A stretch of 64,000 nt of DNA from Centipeda infelix ATCC 43532 (GCF_000234095.1 NZ_JH376799.1:153217-217216); one strand, 5' to 3'; positions 39,282-49,572 are shown, numbered from the stretch's first letter. Notes: generated from the sequence alone by a model not told the origin. Numbers and translations: made by a program.

Positions 39282-40911
39282 CAGATCTCGCTCCATTTCC
39301 CCAGCACGCAAGCCCCAACTCCGACCGCTGCTCGGCAAAGACCTCCCGCAGATCTGCATACAGCCCCTCCGGGAAAAGATCCACTTCAAGCGGCACAGGA
39401 AGTGTCAGAGGATCGGCATAGAGCAACATTGCAAGGGTAAGGCAGGAACGATGCTCACGGCAATCAGCAGCAACATACAGTTCCTGCAATTTTGCAAGAA
39501 TCTGCTGTTCTCCCCACACCAGATTTTCATTTCGGACACGCAGCTGCAAGAGAGCCAGATATCCCTCGTACCACTCCTGTTCACAGAAATGGGCAAGCCA
39601 CCCCTCTTGCCATTTCCCGATCACAGGAACAAGTTCTTTCTTTCGCTCAAAAATCCATCGGTCGATTTCGGGTAAATAGGCCTCCGCAGGATGCAGACTA
39701 TCGGCATAGTCCCGCTTGAGCCGCGCGACGATGCGCTGCGCCGCTCCCATATGCTTCCTGCGGAACACAGCAATAATTTCCCGGCGTCGCGCTGCCGCGG
39801 GATCGTCGCCACGCAGCAGATGCTCCAGATGATATTCTGCCTCGTCCCAGTTTCGGGCGACATAGCTGCCGTTGAGCATCTGCCTGTAATCATCCGTCGG
39901 TTCAGAATCATTCGGACAGTAAATCATTGGACGATCGAGCAGGAAGAACGGCATATTGAGTGAAGAAAAATCCGTCAGCAGTATATCCGCCGCACGAAGA
40001 GCCTCCTCAGCAGCAAAACGCCCCTCATCCAATTCAACGCCATATACCGTCAGCTGTTCCTTATAGTCCGCAACCTCCTGTGCCGTCATCTGCCCCTTTT
40101 GGACAAAATTGTCAAACATAAGCGGATGCGGTCGTATTGCAAATTTCAGCTCTTCACTTCCATACTTTTTTGCGAATGCCAGAAATACATCCTTATAGTC
40201 AAAGAAATGACTTCCGCCAATCCACTTCTCCGTATTCCAACGCGGCATCCATAGAACTTTTCGTATGGCACGGTCTTCATGAGATGTATTCAAATACGGT
40301 TCAAAGCCGGGATACCCAAGATCCTCAAAGTGCTGCACACCGGCATTGACCGTCATCGGATAGGCGGATTCCATCATGCTCTTTTCTTCCTCAGAGTCAC
40401 AGAAGAAAAAACTCAGATGTGAGAAAAACTCCGGCATCTCCATCTCTGCATGAATAAAGAACTTCATCCCCTGTGTCCCATATGGGAGGTAACAAAGCTT
40501 TGCAAATTTGGTAAGTTCGCGCGCATGTGTACCGCAGAGTGGACGAAGGGCTTCGTATGGGGTCGGCAAAAAGATATAGTCGGGCGCAAAAATACGCAGA
40601 TCGTAAGCATTGGTAAAGTCATAGACATTGGGATAGTGCTCATGAAAGGACTTCCAATAGTGCATATCATACCGCCCCACCGAATTCTGTGCGGCAACGT
40701 CTGTTGCCTTGTAGGTTGGGACAAGTACGATGACGGTCTCCACCGTCGCATCTGCAGCAAACACATCATAGACAGGCTGCTGTTTATCCCAGATCACCGG
40801 ATCATGCACGAGAAAAAGGACGCGCATCTTGCGATCTGTATGTGCACGGTTATGAATTTCCTGCAAATAGTACGCCGCTGTTTCGCGATTGGCAAATGCA
40901 TTTGCCCTCAT
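39271..40911 (-). CDS. CDP-glycerol glycerophosphotransferase-like protein (TagF/TagB family), copy 1
   Basis: About 546 residues. The C-terminal Glyphos_transf region has [11 protein letters not shown] and [25 protein letters not shown], the family hallmark (D-[YF]-S-S ... RP). The N-terminal part starts [25 protein letters not shown]. It may transfer glycerol-phosphate or another CDP-alcohol moiety to a surface glycan at the cytoplasmic face. It is a paralogue of the gene at 42468-44117; the same opening and C-terminal blocks occur in both. The ATG at 40911 (second of two adjacent) is chosen for ribosome-binding-site spacing and overlaps the GNAT stop. Confidence 0.82.
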   Translation of the reverse strand: MRANAFANRETAAYYLQEIHNRAHTDRKMRVLFLVHDPVIWDKQQPVYDVFAADATVETVIVLVPTYKATDVAAQNSVGRYDMHYWKSFHEHYPNVYDFTNAYDLRIFAPDYIFLPTPYEALRPLCGTHARELTKFAKLCYLPYGTQGMKFFIHAEMEMPEFFSHLSFFFCDSEEEKSMMESAYPMTVNAGVQHFEDLGYPGFEPYLNTSHEDRAIRKVLWMPRWNTEKWIGGSHFFDYKDVFLAFAKKYGSEELKFAIRPHPLMFDNFVQKGQMTAQEVADYKEQLTVYGVELDEGRFAAEEALRAADILLTDFSSLNMPFFLLDRPMIYCPNDSEPTDDYRQMLNGSYVARNWDEAEYHLEHLLRGDDPAAARRREIIAVFRRKHMGAAQRIVARLKRDYADSLHPAEAYLPEIDRWIFERKKELVPVIGKWQEGWLAHFCEQEWYEGYLALLQLRVRNENLVWGEQQILAKLQELYVAADCREHRSCLTLAMLLYADPLTLPVPLEVDLFPEGLYADLREVFAEQRSELGLACWGNGARSDGA

Positions 40912-41525
40912 CATATCCTTCCCTCTCCTGCTTGATTCATCCGTATTTCATCCCGTGACAGACGCTGAGCAATATGCTCCCGTACAGAGAGCCAATCTGC
41001 CTGAGAACGCACATACTCCCCTTGCCGCATGCCGTTCACGATAAGCTCATCTGGGAATTGTACGACGCCATCATTCCGATGAAACCCATATTTCTCATGA
41101 TAACGGATGGAAGCAATGTTATCGTGCACGATATGCGCATAGCAAGTATCTACGTCAAATGCACTGTACATATAGTCCGCAAAAAGGAAACTTGCCTCTG
41201 CAAAGAGCAGGCTTCCCCGATAGTGACGGTCACCGACGAGCAGCCGTCCCGTGATGCAGCGCCGCCGCTCCGAATCATAGTCGGTCCACCCCATTGTGGC
41301 AAATGGCGTGTCCGTTTCTTTGTCCACGACGATGAGAAGCCCCTGCGTTGGATCGGTACAATAATATTCATACCATACACGCTGTTTTTCCAACGTGAGC
41401 AAAAAGGGCTGATTCAGATAGCGGTTATTCTCGGGATCATTGCGCCATGCAATGATGTAGGGAAAATATGCCTCCACAGCCTCCACCAAATATACCGATT
41501 GCCCATCAAGTCGAATCCCCTGCAT
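40911..41525 (-). CDS. GNAT-family N-acetyltransferase
   Basis: About 204 residues, RimJ/RimL-like GNAT fold: WRNDPENNRYLNQPF near the N-terminus, the acetyl-CoA loop around GRLLVGDRHYRGSLLFAEA, and NIASIRYHEKYGFHRNDG as the C-terminal motif. The ATG at 41525 has GGAG 6 nt upstream; a TTG 12 nt further out is less likely. Inside a cluster with fdtA and fdtB it could acetylate the 3-amino-3,6-dideoxy sugar (the FdtC role), although characterised FdtC proteins are, to my knowledge, of a different fold. That role is inference. Confidence 0.75.
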   Translation of the reverse strand: MQGIRLDGQSVYLVEAVEAYFPYIIAWRNDPENNRYLNQPFLLTLEKQRVWYEYYCTDPTQGLLIVVDKETDTPFATMGWTDYDSERRRCITGRLLVGDRHYRGSLLFAEASFLFADYMYSAFDVDTCYAHIVHDNIASIRYHEKYGFHRNDGVVQFPDELIVNGMRQGEYVRSQADWLSVREHIAQRLSRDEIRMNQAGEGRI

Positions 41526-41545
41526 AATACGCTCCAAGCATCTCG

Positions 41546-42481
41546 TTATCTACTGTTACATTCCGTCAATTTCTGCAGTTCATAGGGGTTGACATCCTGC
41601 AAATACGTGTCTGTGGCAATGATCTGATCCACCTCAGCATAATACCTGCGAACGATCTCTGCATAGGGGGAGTTCGTATCACGCCGCCCCTCTATGTGCC
41701 ACTTGCAAAGGGCCCTGAACTCCGTATGCCGCTCCGCCATGATTGCAAGCATCATTTGATTGTCGCGCAAAAGTCGAGTTTTCCACTCTTCGGATGCCAC
41801 ATTTGATATACCATGACTGCTTTCGTACCATACGAAATTATAATCCCAAAAGCCGAGAGATATGTCATCCGCTACCATCAACGCATACGCCGAATCCTCC
41901 ATATACACAACAGATCCGAGAATAAGATCTGTATACGAGACCATACGTGTACGCTCCCCCATAAACGAAGCTCCACAGGCATAATCCTGACACACGAGAT
42001 ATGCCTCTTTGATCGCCGGAAGGTTTCTCTCTCGATATGGCTTCAGCTGAAATGGCTGCATCCGATCATAGATATGGTACTTCCCTTCTGCCCTGCCGTA
42101 AGCGCAGCTGCGCCCAAAGGCAATGTGGTATCCTTCCTGCTCCATAAACTGGAGCATTCCTACAAGCGCCGTATCATTGTATAGGAAATCCCCCGAGGAG
42201 ATCGGCTTAACATATCTTCCACGTGCGATTGCGTACGCGTTCCATACGTTACGAACCGTTCCATGGTTCTCCATGCTGCGTACGATGCAGTAATCGGTGA
42301 TCCCATGCACCGTCATCCATGCCTCGACCATATCCTGCCGAAAATCCGGCGTCCCATCGTCTGCAATGATAATTTCGTAGGAGCATCCCTGTTGACGAAT
42401 GACAGAGGTAAGAGTCATGAACAGCTTCTCATAATCCGGTTGATAGGTGAGGACACAGACCGAAACATCAACCGCTGTCAT
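41546..42481 (-). CDS. family 2 glycosyltransferase
   Basis: About 311 residues, GT-A fold: [20 protein letters not shown], then [10 protein letters not shown] and the acceptor-side [15 protein letters not shown]. It is paralogous to the middle domain of the 953-residue protein at 45978-48839; both have YLVCQDYA, G(D/A)FxxN/S and FAFGRSC/IAFGRSC blocks in the same order. The ATG at 42481 with GGAG 9-10 nt upstream is chosen. The longer frame to 42577 reads through the upstream gene out of phase. It overlaps the stop of the TagF-like copy 2 by 14 nt. Donor sugar unknown. Confidence 0.82.
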   Translation of the reverse strand: MTAVDVSVCVLTYQPDYEKLFMTLTSVIRQQGCSYEIIIADDGTPDFRQDMVEAWMTVHGITDYCIVRSMENHGTVRNVWNAYAIARGRYVKPISSGDFLYNDTALVGMLQFMEQEGYHIAFGRSCAYGRAEGKYHIYDRMQPFQLKPYRERNLPAIKEAYLVCQDYACGASFMGERTRMVSYTDLILGSVVYMEDSAYALMVADDISLGFWDYNFVWYESSHGISNVASEEWKTRLLRDNQMMLAIMAERHTEFRALCKWHIEGRRDTNSPYAEIVRRYYAEVDQIIATDTYLQDVNPYELQKLTECNSR

Positions 42482-44117
42482 GTACCGCACACTCCTCCGC
42501 ATAGACATTGACCGTCCCGATTCCGAGCTCTTTGCGCTGCTCAGCAAAGGCCTCCCGCAAATCTGCATACAGTCCATCAGGGAAAAGATCTATTTCAAGA
42601 GGAACAGGCAGTATCAGTGGATCGGCAAAAAGCAGCATCGCAAGGGTAAGACAGGCACGATGCTCCCGCTCCACGGCAGTGGCGTAGAGTTCCTTCAACT
42701 TTACGAGAATCTGCTGCTCGCCCCATACGAAATGATCGCTCCATGGATGCATGGAGAGCATCTCCAGATAAAGAGGGTACCACTCCTGTTCACAGAAATG
42801 CGGCAGGAGATCAGAACTCCTCCCCATGATCGAAACAAGAGTTTTCTTCGCCTCAAAAAGCCGCTGCTCGATCTCGGGCAGACAAGCCGTACGCGGATGA
42901 ACGCTTTCTGCGAAATCTCTTTTGATGCGGTCAGCAATGCGCTGTGCGGCGCCGATATGCTTCGCCCGAAATTCCTCGACGATCCCCCGCCGCTGATACG
43001 CCACCGGATCTTCATAGCGAATCAGCCGCTCCAAATAATGCTCTGCCGCCCCCCATGTCTCAGCAACATAACTGCCCGCAGCCATCTTCTTATAATCATC
43101 CGTCAATTCACTGTCATTCGGACAATAGATGAGCGGTCGGTCCAGCAGGAAAAAGGGCATATTGAGCGATGAGAAGTCCGCCAGCAGGATATCCGCCGAG
43201 GTCAGCGCTTCAAAAACGCTGTATTGTCCCTCATCCAGCACAATTCCATATGCCGCCAGTTGGGCCTTAAAGTCGGCAACCTCCTGCGCCGTCATCTGCC
43301 CACTATGGATGAAATTGTCGAACATAAGCGGGTGCGGACGGATGGCAAACTCCAATGTCTCGCTGCCATATTTCCGTGCAAACGCAAGAAACGCATCCTT
43401 GTAGACTAAAAAATGACTTCCCCCAACATTTGCCGCCGTATTCCAGCGCGGTATCCATAGAACTCGCCGCCGAATGTGTGGCTCACATCGATATTCCAGA
43501 TAGGGCTCGAAGCTCGGATAACCGATATTCTCAAAATGCTGCACGCCGGCTGCGACCGTATCCGGGTAGGCGGCTTCCATGGCGATCTGCTCCTCCTCGG
43601 AATCGCAGAAATGAAATGACACATGGGCAAAGAATGGCGCGAGTGAAGCCTCCACTTGAATAAAAAACTTTGACCCAGGTGTCCCATACGCGATATAGCA
43701 AATCTTTGCAATCTTGGCAAGCTCTGATGTGTGTGTCCCGTGAAGAGGACGCAGTCCATCATACGGTGTCGGCAAAAAGATGTAGTCAGGCTGAAAAACG
43801 TTCAAATCAATAACATTGGTAAAATCGAATACATTAGGATAACGGTCATGAAAGAAGTGCCATGTCTTGTCCACATATCGCCCCGCAGGTTTATGCTCTG
43901 CCGCATCAATTGCATTGTAGCTGGAAAGCAGCACAAGGGTTGTCTCCACCATGTCATCGGCAGCAAACAAATCGTACACATATTCCTGCTTGTCCCAAAG
44001 GGACGGCTCATGTACCAGAAAAAGAACGCGCATCTTGCGATCTGTATGTGCGCGGTTATGGAGTTTCTGTAAATAGTAAGCAGCCAAATCCAAACTGCAA
44101 AAACCCGATTCTTCCAT
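42468..44117 (-). CDS. CDP-glycerol glycerophosphotransferase-like protein (TagF/TagB family), copy 2
   Basis: About 549 residues, paralogue of 39271-40911. Shared features are the opening [45 protein letters not shown] and [25 protein letters not shown]. The 3' ends are alike even at DNA level: the out-of-frame peptide MQICGR[SP]L occurs past both. The ATG at 44117 (MEESGFCSL) has AGAGGA 6 nt upstream. Two divergent polymerase-like copies suggest that one primes and one extends, or that they act on two glycans (inference). Confidence 0.82.
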   Translation of the reverse strand: MEESGFCSLDLAAYYLQKLHNRAHTDRKMRVLFLVHEPSLWDKQEYVYDLFAADDMVETTLVLLSSYNAIDAAEHKPAGRYVDKTWHFFHDRYPNVFDFTNVIDLNVFQPDYIFLPTPYDGLRPLHGTHTSELAKIAKICYIAYGTPGSKFFIQVEASLAPFFAHVSFHFCDSEEEQIAMEAAYPDTVAAGVQHFENIGYPSFEPYLEYRCEPHIRRRVLWIPRWNTAANVGGSHFLVYKDAFLAFARKYGSETLEFAIRPHPLMFDNFIHSGQMTAQEVADFKAQLAAYGIVLDEGQYSVFEALTSADILLADFSSLNMPFFLLDRPLIYCPNDSELTDDYKKMAAGSYVAETWGAAEHYLERLIRYEDPVAYQRRGIVEEFRAKHIGAAQRIADRIKRDFAESVHPRTACLPEIEQRLFEAKKTLVSIMGRSSDLLPHFCEQEWYPLYLEMLSMHPWSDHFVWGEQQILVKLKELYATAVEREHRACLTLAMLLFADPLILPVPLEIDLFPDGLYADLREAFAEQRKELGIGTVNVYAEECAVHDSG

Positions 44118-44150
44118 AGCCCGTCCTCTCAATCAGTCACCGTTTTTATA

Positions 44151-44170
44151 GGAATTGCTGATAAAATGGT
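44151..44170. mobile_element. solo MITE end (relic)
   Basis: GGAATTGCTGATAAAATGGT matches the outer end of the family's right terminal repeat (GGAATCGCTGATAAAATG) with one mismatch in 18, but no second end lies nearby. Confidence 0.55.
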
Positions 44171-44224
44171 TGAGCCCAAGGAGATTCTTATCGTCCAAAT
44201 GATATCGCACCTAATCGCAGTCCC

Positions 44225-45364
44225 TTATCTCTTAGTCGTTCCATCACAGCATGACGTACTGTACACTTCCCTCGAGTACGCGTTGACCGTATCAATCACA
44301 TAGTCAATCTCATCCGCCCGCATCCCATTGAATATCGGCAGGCTCAGCACCTCGTCCGCGTACTGCTCGGCGACGGGGAAACTGCCGTGTCCATAGCCGA
44401 GCTGCGCATAGCACTCTGCCAGATGCGGCGGGATCGGATAGTGAATAACCGTCTCGATGCCGTGGTCCTTGAGATATGCCTTAAAATGATCGCGCGTTGT
44501 CGTCCGCACAACGAACTGATGATAGACATGTTCCGCCCCATCACGCAGCTGCGGCAGGATGATATACTCGTTATGAATCCCCGCAAGGTATTTCGCTGCA
44601 ATCTCTCTGCGCTCTGCGGTCAGCTCTGACAAGTATCCGAGTTTGACACGCAGCAATGCCGCCTGAATCTCATCCAGACGGGAGTTGATCCCGCATAGTT
44701 CGTTATGATACTTCTCCTTGCTCCCGTAGTTGCGAAGCATCCGGATACGCTCAGCAAGTCCCGCATCATCCGTCACAATCGCCCCCGCATCACCAAATGC
44801 GCCGAGATTTTTCGTCGGGTAGAAGCTGAAGCAACCAACATCCCCGAAACGTCCTGTCATCGTCGTACCGAAGTGTGCGCCGTGCGACTGGGCGCAGTCC
44901 TCAACGACGGCAAGGTGGTGACGCGCCGCAATCTCCCCCATGCGCCCCATATCAGCCGCCTGCCCGTAGAGATGAACGGGCATGATGGCACGCGTACGCT
45001 CCGTAATCACGGATTCGAGTTTCGATGTGTCCAGATTGTAGTATCCGTCAGGTTCGACGAATATGGGAGTTGCTCCGTTTGCCGTGACCGCGAGCACGGT
45101 TGCAATATAGGTGTTCGCCGGCACAATGACCTCATCGCCCGCACCAATGCCGAGCGCGGCGACTGAGAGCGTCAGGGCGTCAAGTCCCGAGTTCAGCCCG
45201 ACCGCATATTTCGCGCCCGTGTATGCTGCAAACTCCTCCTCGAATGCCTCGAGTTCCGGTCCCATGATGTACCACCCCGAACGCAGGGCACGCAGTGCCG
45301 CCGCCTCATACGCTGCGGCGTGGAGCTCATACTGCCGCCCGAGTACAGCAAGATCAATCTTCAT
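44225..45364 (-). CDS. DegT/DnrJ/EryC1-type sugar aminotransferase, FdtB-like
   Basis: 379-residue PLP aminotransferase acting on a nucleotide 3-keto-6-deoxyhexose. [24 protein letters not shown] and [12 protein letters not shown] are family blocks, and the PLP Lys is in [12 protein letters not shown]. It starts within the last 4 nt of the fdtA-like gene, so the pair is coupled as in Aneurinibacillus fdtA/fdtB, which make dTDP-3-amino-3,6-dideoxygalactose. QdtB-type (glucose configuration) is an equal alternative. The rml genes that would supply the dTDP sugar are not in the window. Confidence 0.85.
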   Translation of the reverse strand: MKIDLAVLGRQYELHAAAYEAAALRALRSGWYIMGPELEAFEEEFAAYTGAKYAVGLNSGLDALTLSVAALGIGAGDEVIVPANTYIATVLAVTANGATPIFVEPDGYYNLDTSKLESVITERTRAIMPVHLYGQAADMGRMGEIAARHHLAVVEDCAQSHGAHFGTTMTGRFGDVGCFSFYPTKNLGAFGDAGAIVTDDAGLAERIRMLRNYGSKEKYHNELCGINSRLDEIQAALLRVKLGYLSELTAERREIAAKYLAGIHNEYIILPQLRDGAEHVYHQFVVRTTTRDHFKAYLKDHGIETVIHYPIPPHLAECYAQLGYGHGSFPVAEQYADEVLSLPIFNGMRADEIDYVIDTVNAYSREVYSTSCCDGTTKR

Positions 45365-45771
45365 GCCCGTTCCTCCCCATGCACCATACGCAGGAATTCA
45401 TCATAGTCGCGAATATAGTCTGCCTCATCGTAGACCTCGGACGCGAGCACCATGAGCACGGCATCCTCGGAGAAGTCGTACATCTCTCGCCACATCGCAT
45501 TCGAAAGGTAAAGACCCTCATACGGTTTTTCGAGCGGAACGACCTTCTTCTCGTGTCCATTGTCGAGCCGCACCTTGCAGCTCCCGTGAATACAGATCAG
45601 GATCTGCTCCAGTGTCCGATGTGCGTGATGCCCGCGCACCACCCCCGACACGGTATCATACATATAGTAGACGCGCTTGATACGAAACGGGATATCGTTG
45701 AACTCCTCGAGCGCGACAAGCATCCCGCGCTCATCGCCATGCGGCTGAAACATATATTTTACGATCTGCAT
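45361..45771 (-). CDS. sugar 3,4-ketoisomerase, FdtA/QdtA (WxcM-like cupin)
   Basis: 136-residue single cupin that moves the keto group of dTDP-4-keto-6-deoxyglucose from C4 to C3. It has the conserved [11 protein letters not shown] start, [21 protein letters not shown] (His-rich active-site strand), and [18 protein letters not shown]. Length and motifs match FdtA/QdtA; which epimer it makes cannot be told by eye. It is followed by its aminotransferase partner, and a diverged MITE lies upstream. Confidence 0.87.
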   Translation of the reverse strand: MQIVKYMFQPHGDERGMLVALEEFNDIPFRIKRVYYMYDTVSGVVRGHHAHRTLEQILICIHGSCKVRLDNGHEKKVVPLEKPYEGLYLSNAMWREMYDFSEDAVLMVLASEVYDEADYIRDYDEFLRMVHGEERA

Positions 45772-45791
45772 AGTGCACTCCCATCGCTTAA

Positions 45792-45950
45792 AGAAGCACT
45801 GATAAATTCGGCCACGTCATTTTGACGTATCTTTTTTTGCCCGTACTGTGTCGACATCCTCCACATAGCCCTCGCTATGCGTTTGGTTTGTCTCCGTGTT
45901 CGGACAAAAATCTACACCAATCTAACGGACTTCATTTTATCAGCGATTCC
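45792..45950. mobile_element. MITE-like element, copy C (about 159 bp, diverged)
   Basis: Same family, but with more substitutions (left end AGAAGCACTGATAAATTCGG). The flanks are TTAA on the left and TGTT on the right, so no duplication is preserved. This is the oldest-looking copy. It lies between the large glycosyltransferase gene and fdtA. Confidence 0.85.
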
Positions 45951-45977
45951 TGTTCTAAAAGGTATGCTCCGATAAAG

Positions 45978-48839
45978 CTACTCGGAATCCGCCTCATCCC
46001 ACTTTGCCTGTTCCCAGAGCTGCGCATACAGAACCTCCTGAACCCGCAGATCGACGTCGAATACCTGGATGGGATAGTCCGAGCGATTCTCGCGCAGGAT
46101 CTTCGCCAAATTCTCCGCAAATTCGTCCTCTGTAATAACGAGTTTTTTTGCACGAAATACGCTCTCTTTCATTTGACGGTAGGTCGGATCTTCGATAAAG
46201 TTCCGCAGTTCCGCAAGAAACTCCTCCATATCCGTATACTCGATGCCCAGCTCTTCCACAGGCAGAAGTACCGAGGGAGCACCCGCCCCGTACGGGAGAC
46301 AGAGGAAGTTGAACGGCGGTCTGCCCGCCAAGGCGGCATACTGTGTCATTAATCCACCGATTTGCGGACAGGTATTGAGATACATATCCACATTCTGCAT
46401 GATTTGGAACAGGTCTTCACACTCTCCCGTAAGAAAGACCCGTCCCACATATTTTTGCTCCAAGGCTCGCAGATCCAAAAACTGATTCTGCGGCCCCGTT
46501 CCCGCATACCAGAATTTCACCTGAGGGAAGTTCGCAAGACAGAAATCAACAATCTGATAGTATGTTTTTATTCGGTCAAGCGTTTTATAAACAGCCCCAC
46601 CCGAGAATATGATAAAGTCCCCAGTCGCCTTTTCAAACGGGAACCCTTGAAACGGAAGCGTCCTATCGATACAAGGATAGTAGAGCTGTTTCAATATTTT
46701 CTGTGGTGCGATCTTTCGATACTGCCGTGAGACATTTGCTCCGAAATCGCGGAACTCAAGACAATAGTCAAACGCATTCACACCAAGCCAGAAGGCATGA
46801 TCCGTCAGATTGATCTGATATCGCTTCATGCGTCCCGCAAAGCGCATGAATGTCAGAATCCCCGCAATATCCCACGGTGTCGTATATAAAAATCCAATGT
46901 CGGGTCGGATCTCATCCATGAGACTGCACAGAAAATGTGTACGCGACCATGCGCCCGTCTTCGCCGCATCCGGCAAGAAGCAAATGCAGCCGCCGCATTC
47001 ATTCAATATCGCTTCCAGTCTCGGAATATTTCCCCGTGCAGACTCCGGTGCGATATAGTAGAGATCAACATCCATGCGGCTGAGTGCGCGGAGATAGATG
47101 AAGGCAAGTCCGCGTATGTCGTATCCGAATGCATCGTAGAATACAATGCGCTGTCGCTCATGGGGTTCCTGCACAGAAGACGGCTCCGGCAGCAGCTTTG
47201 ACAGAGTGGAAAGATATTCTTCGAGGACTTCATCGGTATAGGTCTGATTGCAGTGATAGAGGATGGTCGCTAGATATTCCATCGACCTCATGACGTTCTC
47301 ATAGGCTTCACTGCGAAGCTGTTGCCCGACGACCTCACGCAGCTGCGACACTTTTACAAAAAAATTATTCAGTTTTCGCTGGGTCTCCTCCGCCAATATA
47401 ACGGGGCGTTCAAATGCCTGTGCATCGGAGTGTCGCACAGAATTGCCTTCTGCGGCATTCTCATTCAATGCAAATAAAACTTCCCCATGAACGAGTTTTT
47501 TCAGCTCGTTCGGATCGACACTTTGCAGATAGGACGTTGTTTCCCGTACCCGTCTCATTTCAGCATAGTACGCTTCCATGATCTTCATGTATGGCACATC
47601 CGACGGCTTTCGTCCACCGACATGCCATGTGCACAATTCCCGCAGTTCCGGATGCCGCTGCGCGATCATCATGAGGACAGTACAGTGATCCCGTCCCAGA
47701 CGCTCGATCCACTCCTGTGACGGACCGCCGGAAATCCCGGTCTCACACTCATACCAGATAAAATTATGATCCCAGAATCCGAGTGGAATATCATCTGCGA
47801 CCATCATAATATGAACACCGTCTTCCATATAGGTCACATGACCGACGATATCCCTTGTATAGGAGATCATCAATTCGCGGTCAACAAGAAAGGCCGCACC
47901 AACCGCATAATCCTGACAGACGAGATACGCCTCCTTGATCGCAGAAACAGCGCCTTCTCGATATGGACGCAAATAATGGGGGTTCATACGATCCACAATA
48001 ATGTATTGATTTTTTTCCTTACGATAGTTACAAGAACGCCCGAATGCAAATTGATACCCGTTCTGCTTCATGAACTGCATCATATCTGCTAAAGCGTGAT
48101 TACTGTAAAAGAAATCGCCCGGAGATAGGTTCTTAATATAGTGTCCACAGGCGTGAATATACATATTCATATAGTTCAGGACTGTACCCCGATTCTCGGC
48201 ACTATGCAAAATCGTATAGTCCTTGAACCGATGCTGCAAAAGCCACAGTTCCACACGCTTCACATCAAAATGCTCTGAACCGTCATCCCCCACCAGAATC
48301 TCGAAGGAACATCCCCGCTGCTGAACAATCGAAGTAAGCGTCGCAAAAAGCATTTCATCGTCAGAATGATATGTCGCAACACATATGCTGACATCACAGG
48401 TCTTTTGATACGGCATCCAGCCGGCGGCATGCACAACCGATGCGCCCATCCCGACGGCAATACGGGTGCAGTGCGAAGAAAGCTCGTCCGCTGTCGCGAT
48501 CAGGCAGTCCTCCCGCCGCAGTGCCGCATAAAAAAAAGCATCTGAATATAGATGTGCAAGCACAAGTGGAGCATCTTCGCCGAGTGCCGCAAGGAGTTCG
48601 AGCATCTCGCCCAGCTCTGCTGAGGCATCGGCCTCCGGCAGCATCAGAATAAGCGCCGCTTGATTTTCGGCGGAGTAAGCGCGGAGGTACGAACGGAAGA
48701 CACTGCACCACAAGCCCTCATCCGAGGCAAAATCGGGCACAAAATAATAAAGACGGCACCCCTGTGCTCTAAGTTCTGCAATCCGACGAACGGCTTCTTC
48801 TGTCTGTGAACCACTGTGTGCGGCTTTTTGTTCCCTCAT
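45978..48839 (-). CDS. large multidomain glycosyltransferase (GT2 plus GT-B)
   Basis: About 953 residues in three parts. Residues 1 to about 145 form an unassigned alpha/beta region (CRLYYFVPDF ... ASVVHAAGW). Residues about 148-450 are a family 2 GT-A domain ([42 protein letters not shown]), paralogous to the gene at 41546. Residues about 560-930 are a GT-B-like domain (IVFYDAFGYDIRGLAFIYL, DFIIFSGGAVYKTLDRI, KFWYAGTGPQNQ). Two transferases in one chain suggest two successive sugar additions. The ATG at 48839 is preferred over a TTG 24 nt upstream. It is the first gene of the minus-strand cluster. Confidence 0.82.
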   Translation of the reverse strand: MREQKAAHSGSQTEEAVRRIAELRAQGCRLYYFVPDFASDEGLWCSVFRSYLRAYSAENQAALILMLPEADASAELGEMLELLAALGEDAPLVLAHLYSDAFFYAALRREDCLIATADELSSHCTRIAVGMGASVVHAAGWMPYQKTCDVSICVATYHSDDEMLFATLTSIVQQRGCSFEILVGDDGSEHFDVKRVELWLLQHRFKDYTILHSAENRGTVLNYMNMYIHACGHYIKNLSPGDFFYSNHALADMMQFMKQNGYQFAFGRSCNYRKEKNQYIIVDRMNPHYLRPYREGAVSAIKEAYLVCQDYAVGAAFLVDRELMISYTRDIVGHVTYMEDGVHIMMVADDIPLGFWDHNFIWYECETGISGGPSQEWIERLGRDHCTVLMMIAQRHPELRELCTWHVGGRKPSDVPYMKIMEAYYAEMRRVRETTSYLQSVDPNELKKLVHGEVLFALNENAAEGNSVRHSDAQAFERPVILAEETQRKLNNFFVKVSQLREVVGQQLRSEAYENVMRSMEYLATILYHCNQTYTDEVLEEYLSTLSKLLPEPSSVQEPHERQRIVFYDAFGYDIRGLAFIYLRALSRMDVDLYYIAPESARGNIPRLEAILNECGGCICFLPDAAKTGAWSRTHFLCSLMDEIRPDIGFLYTTPWDIAGILTFMRFAGRMKRYQINLTDHAFWLGVNAFDYCLEFRDFGANVSRQYRKIAPQKILKQLYYPCIDRTLPFQGFPFEKATGDFIIFSGGAVYKTLDRIKTYYQIVDFCLANFPQVKFWYAGTGPQNQFLDLRALEQKYVGRVFLTGECEDLFQIMQNVDMYLNTCPQIGGLMTQYAALAGRPPFNFLCLPYGAGAPSVLLPVEELGIEYTDMEEFLAELRNFIEDPTYRQMKESVFRAKKLVITEDEFAENLAKILRENRSDYPIQVFDVDLRVQEVLYAQLWEQAKWDEADSE

Positions 48840-48921
48840 ACTCCGCCCTTTCTCCGCATACAAACGCCCATATACTTATATCGAAAGAATCTGCTTGTTT
48901 GCTAAAGCATTCCTTGTTCCG

Positions 48922-49443
48922 TCAAAACTGCGGGAATCTCCCCCGCAGGAGCGGCAGGAGGAAAAAGGCGATGATGCTGTTGACAAGTCCCTCCATGATA
49001 AGTCCCAGCGTAGAGGTAAGTGCGGCGGACATACTAGCGTAGAGCACCGCACCTGCAAGGGTATATGCCGCTGCCATCCAGATGCTTGAGAGGAGGAGCG
49101 CGGCGATGATGCTCACACGCGGTGCAATTGCATCTCCCCTGCGGCCGACGCGATAGACGATCTCCGCCATGACAAATTTGATGACGAGCGTCGGCACGAT
49201 CCAAATAGCAAATCCGCCGAGAAGATCGGCGAGTGCCGAACCAAAGCACGCGGCAACGAGCGCACTGCGGCGCGGCGTGAGAAGCGCAAGCAGGAAAATC
49301 ACCGCGTCGCCGAGATGCGCATAGCCGAGCGGGATCGGGATGTGCGGCAGATAGGTTGCAACAAAGACGAGTGCTGTCATAAGTGCAGTAAAGACGAGTT
49401 CCTGTGTGGTGAATGATGTGTTTTTCATGTACGGATATTCCAT
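48922..49443 (-). CDS. ECF transporter S component
   Basis: About 173 residues with five or six hydrophobic segments. The pattern GYAHLGDAVIFLLALL, then GSALADLLGGFAIWIVPTLVIKF, is typical of the ECF-type S-component family PF07155 (vitamin or precursor uptake). The shared EcfA/A'/T module is not in this window, so this would be a solitary S subunit using a module encoded elsewhere; the substrate is unknown. The start is uncertain: ATG 49443, ATG 49428 (MKNTSFTTQE) or TTG 49455, none with an ideal ribosome binding site. Confidence 0.8.
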   Translation of the reverse strand: MEYPYMKNTSFTTQELVFTALMTALVFVATYLPHIPIPLGYAHLGDAVIFLLALLTPRRSALVAACFGSALADLLGGFAIWIVPTLVIKFVMAEIVYRVGRRGDAIAPRVSIIAALLLSSIWMAAAYTLAGAVLYASMSAALTSTLGLIMEGLVNSIIAFFLLPLLRGRFPQF

Positions 49444-49518
49444 AAGCCTTTCCAAATGTTAGGTAATTTCCTTCTATACCATAGCACACAGTGTCCCAAA
49501 ATTCAATCTGCACAAACG

Positions 49519-49564
49519 AAAACGACCGCCCCGCCGCAACAACGCGATGAAGGGAGGTCGTTTT
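49519..49564 (-). terminator. terminator of resA-ccdA
   Basis: AAAACGACC (49519-49527) pairs with GGTCGTTTT (49556-49564) around a G/C-rich loop; on the minus strand it directly follows ccdA. Confidence 0.75.
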
Positions 49565-49572
49565 CATTTTGT

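Noticed and set aside
39282-39389. N-terminal extension of the LicA-like protein
   Set aside because: It is an out-of-frame reading of the 3' end of the TagF-like gene; a similar peptide appears past the paralogue at 42482-42577 for the same reason.
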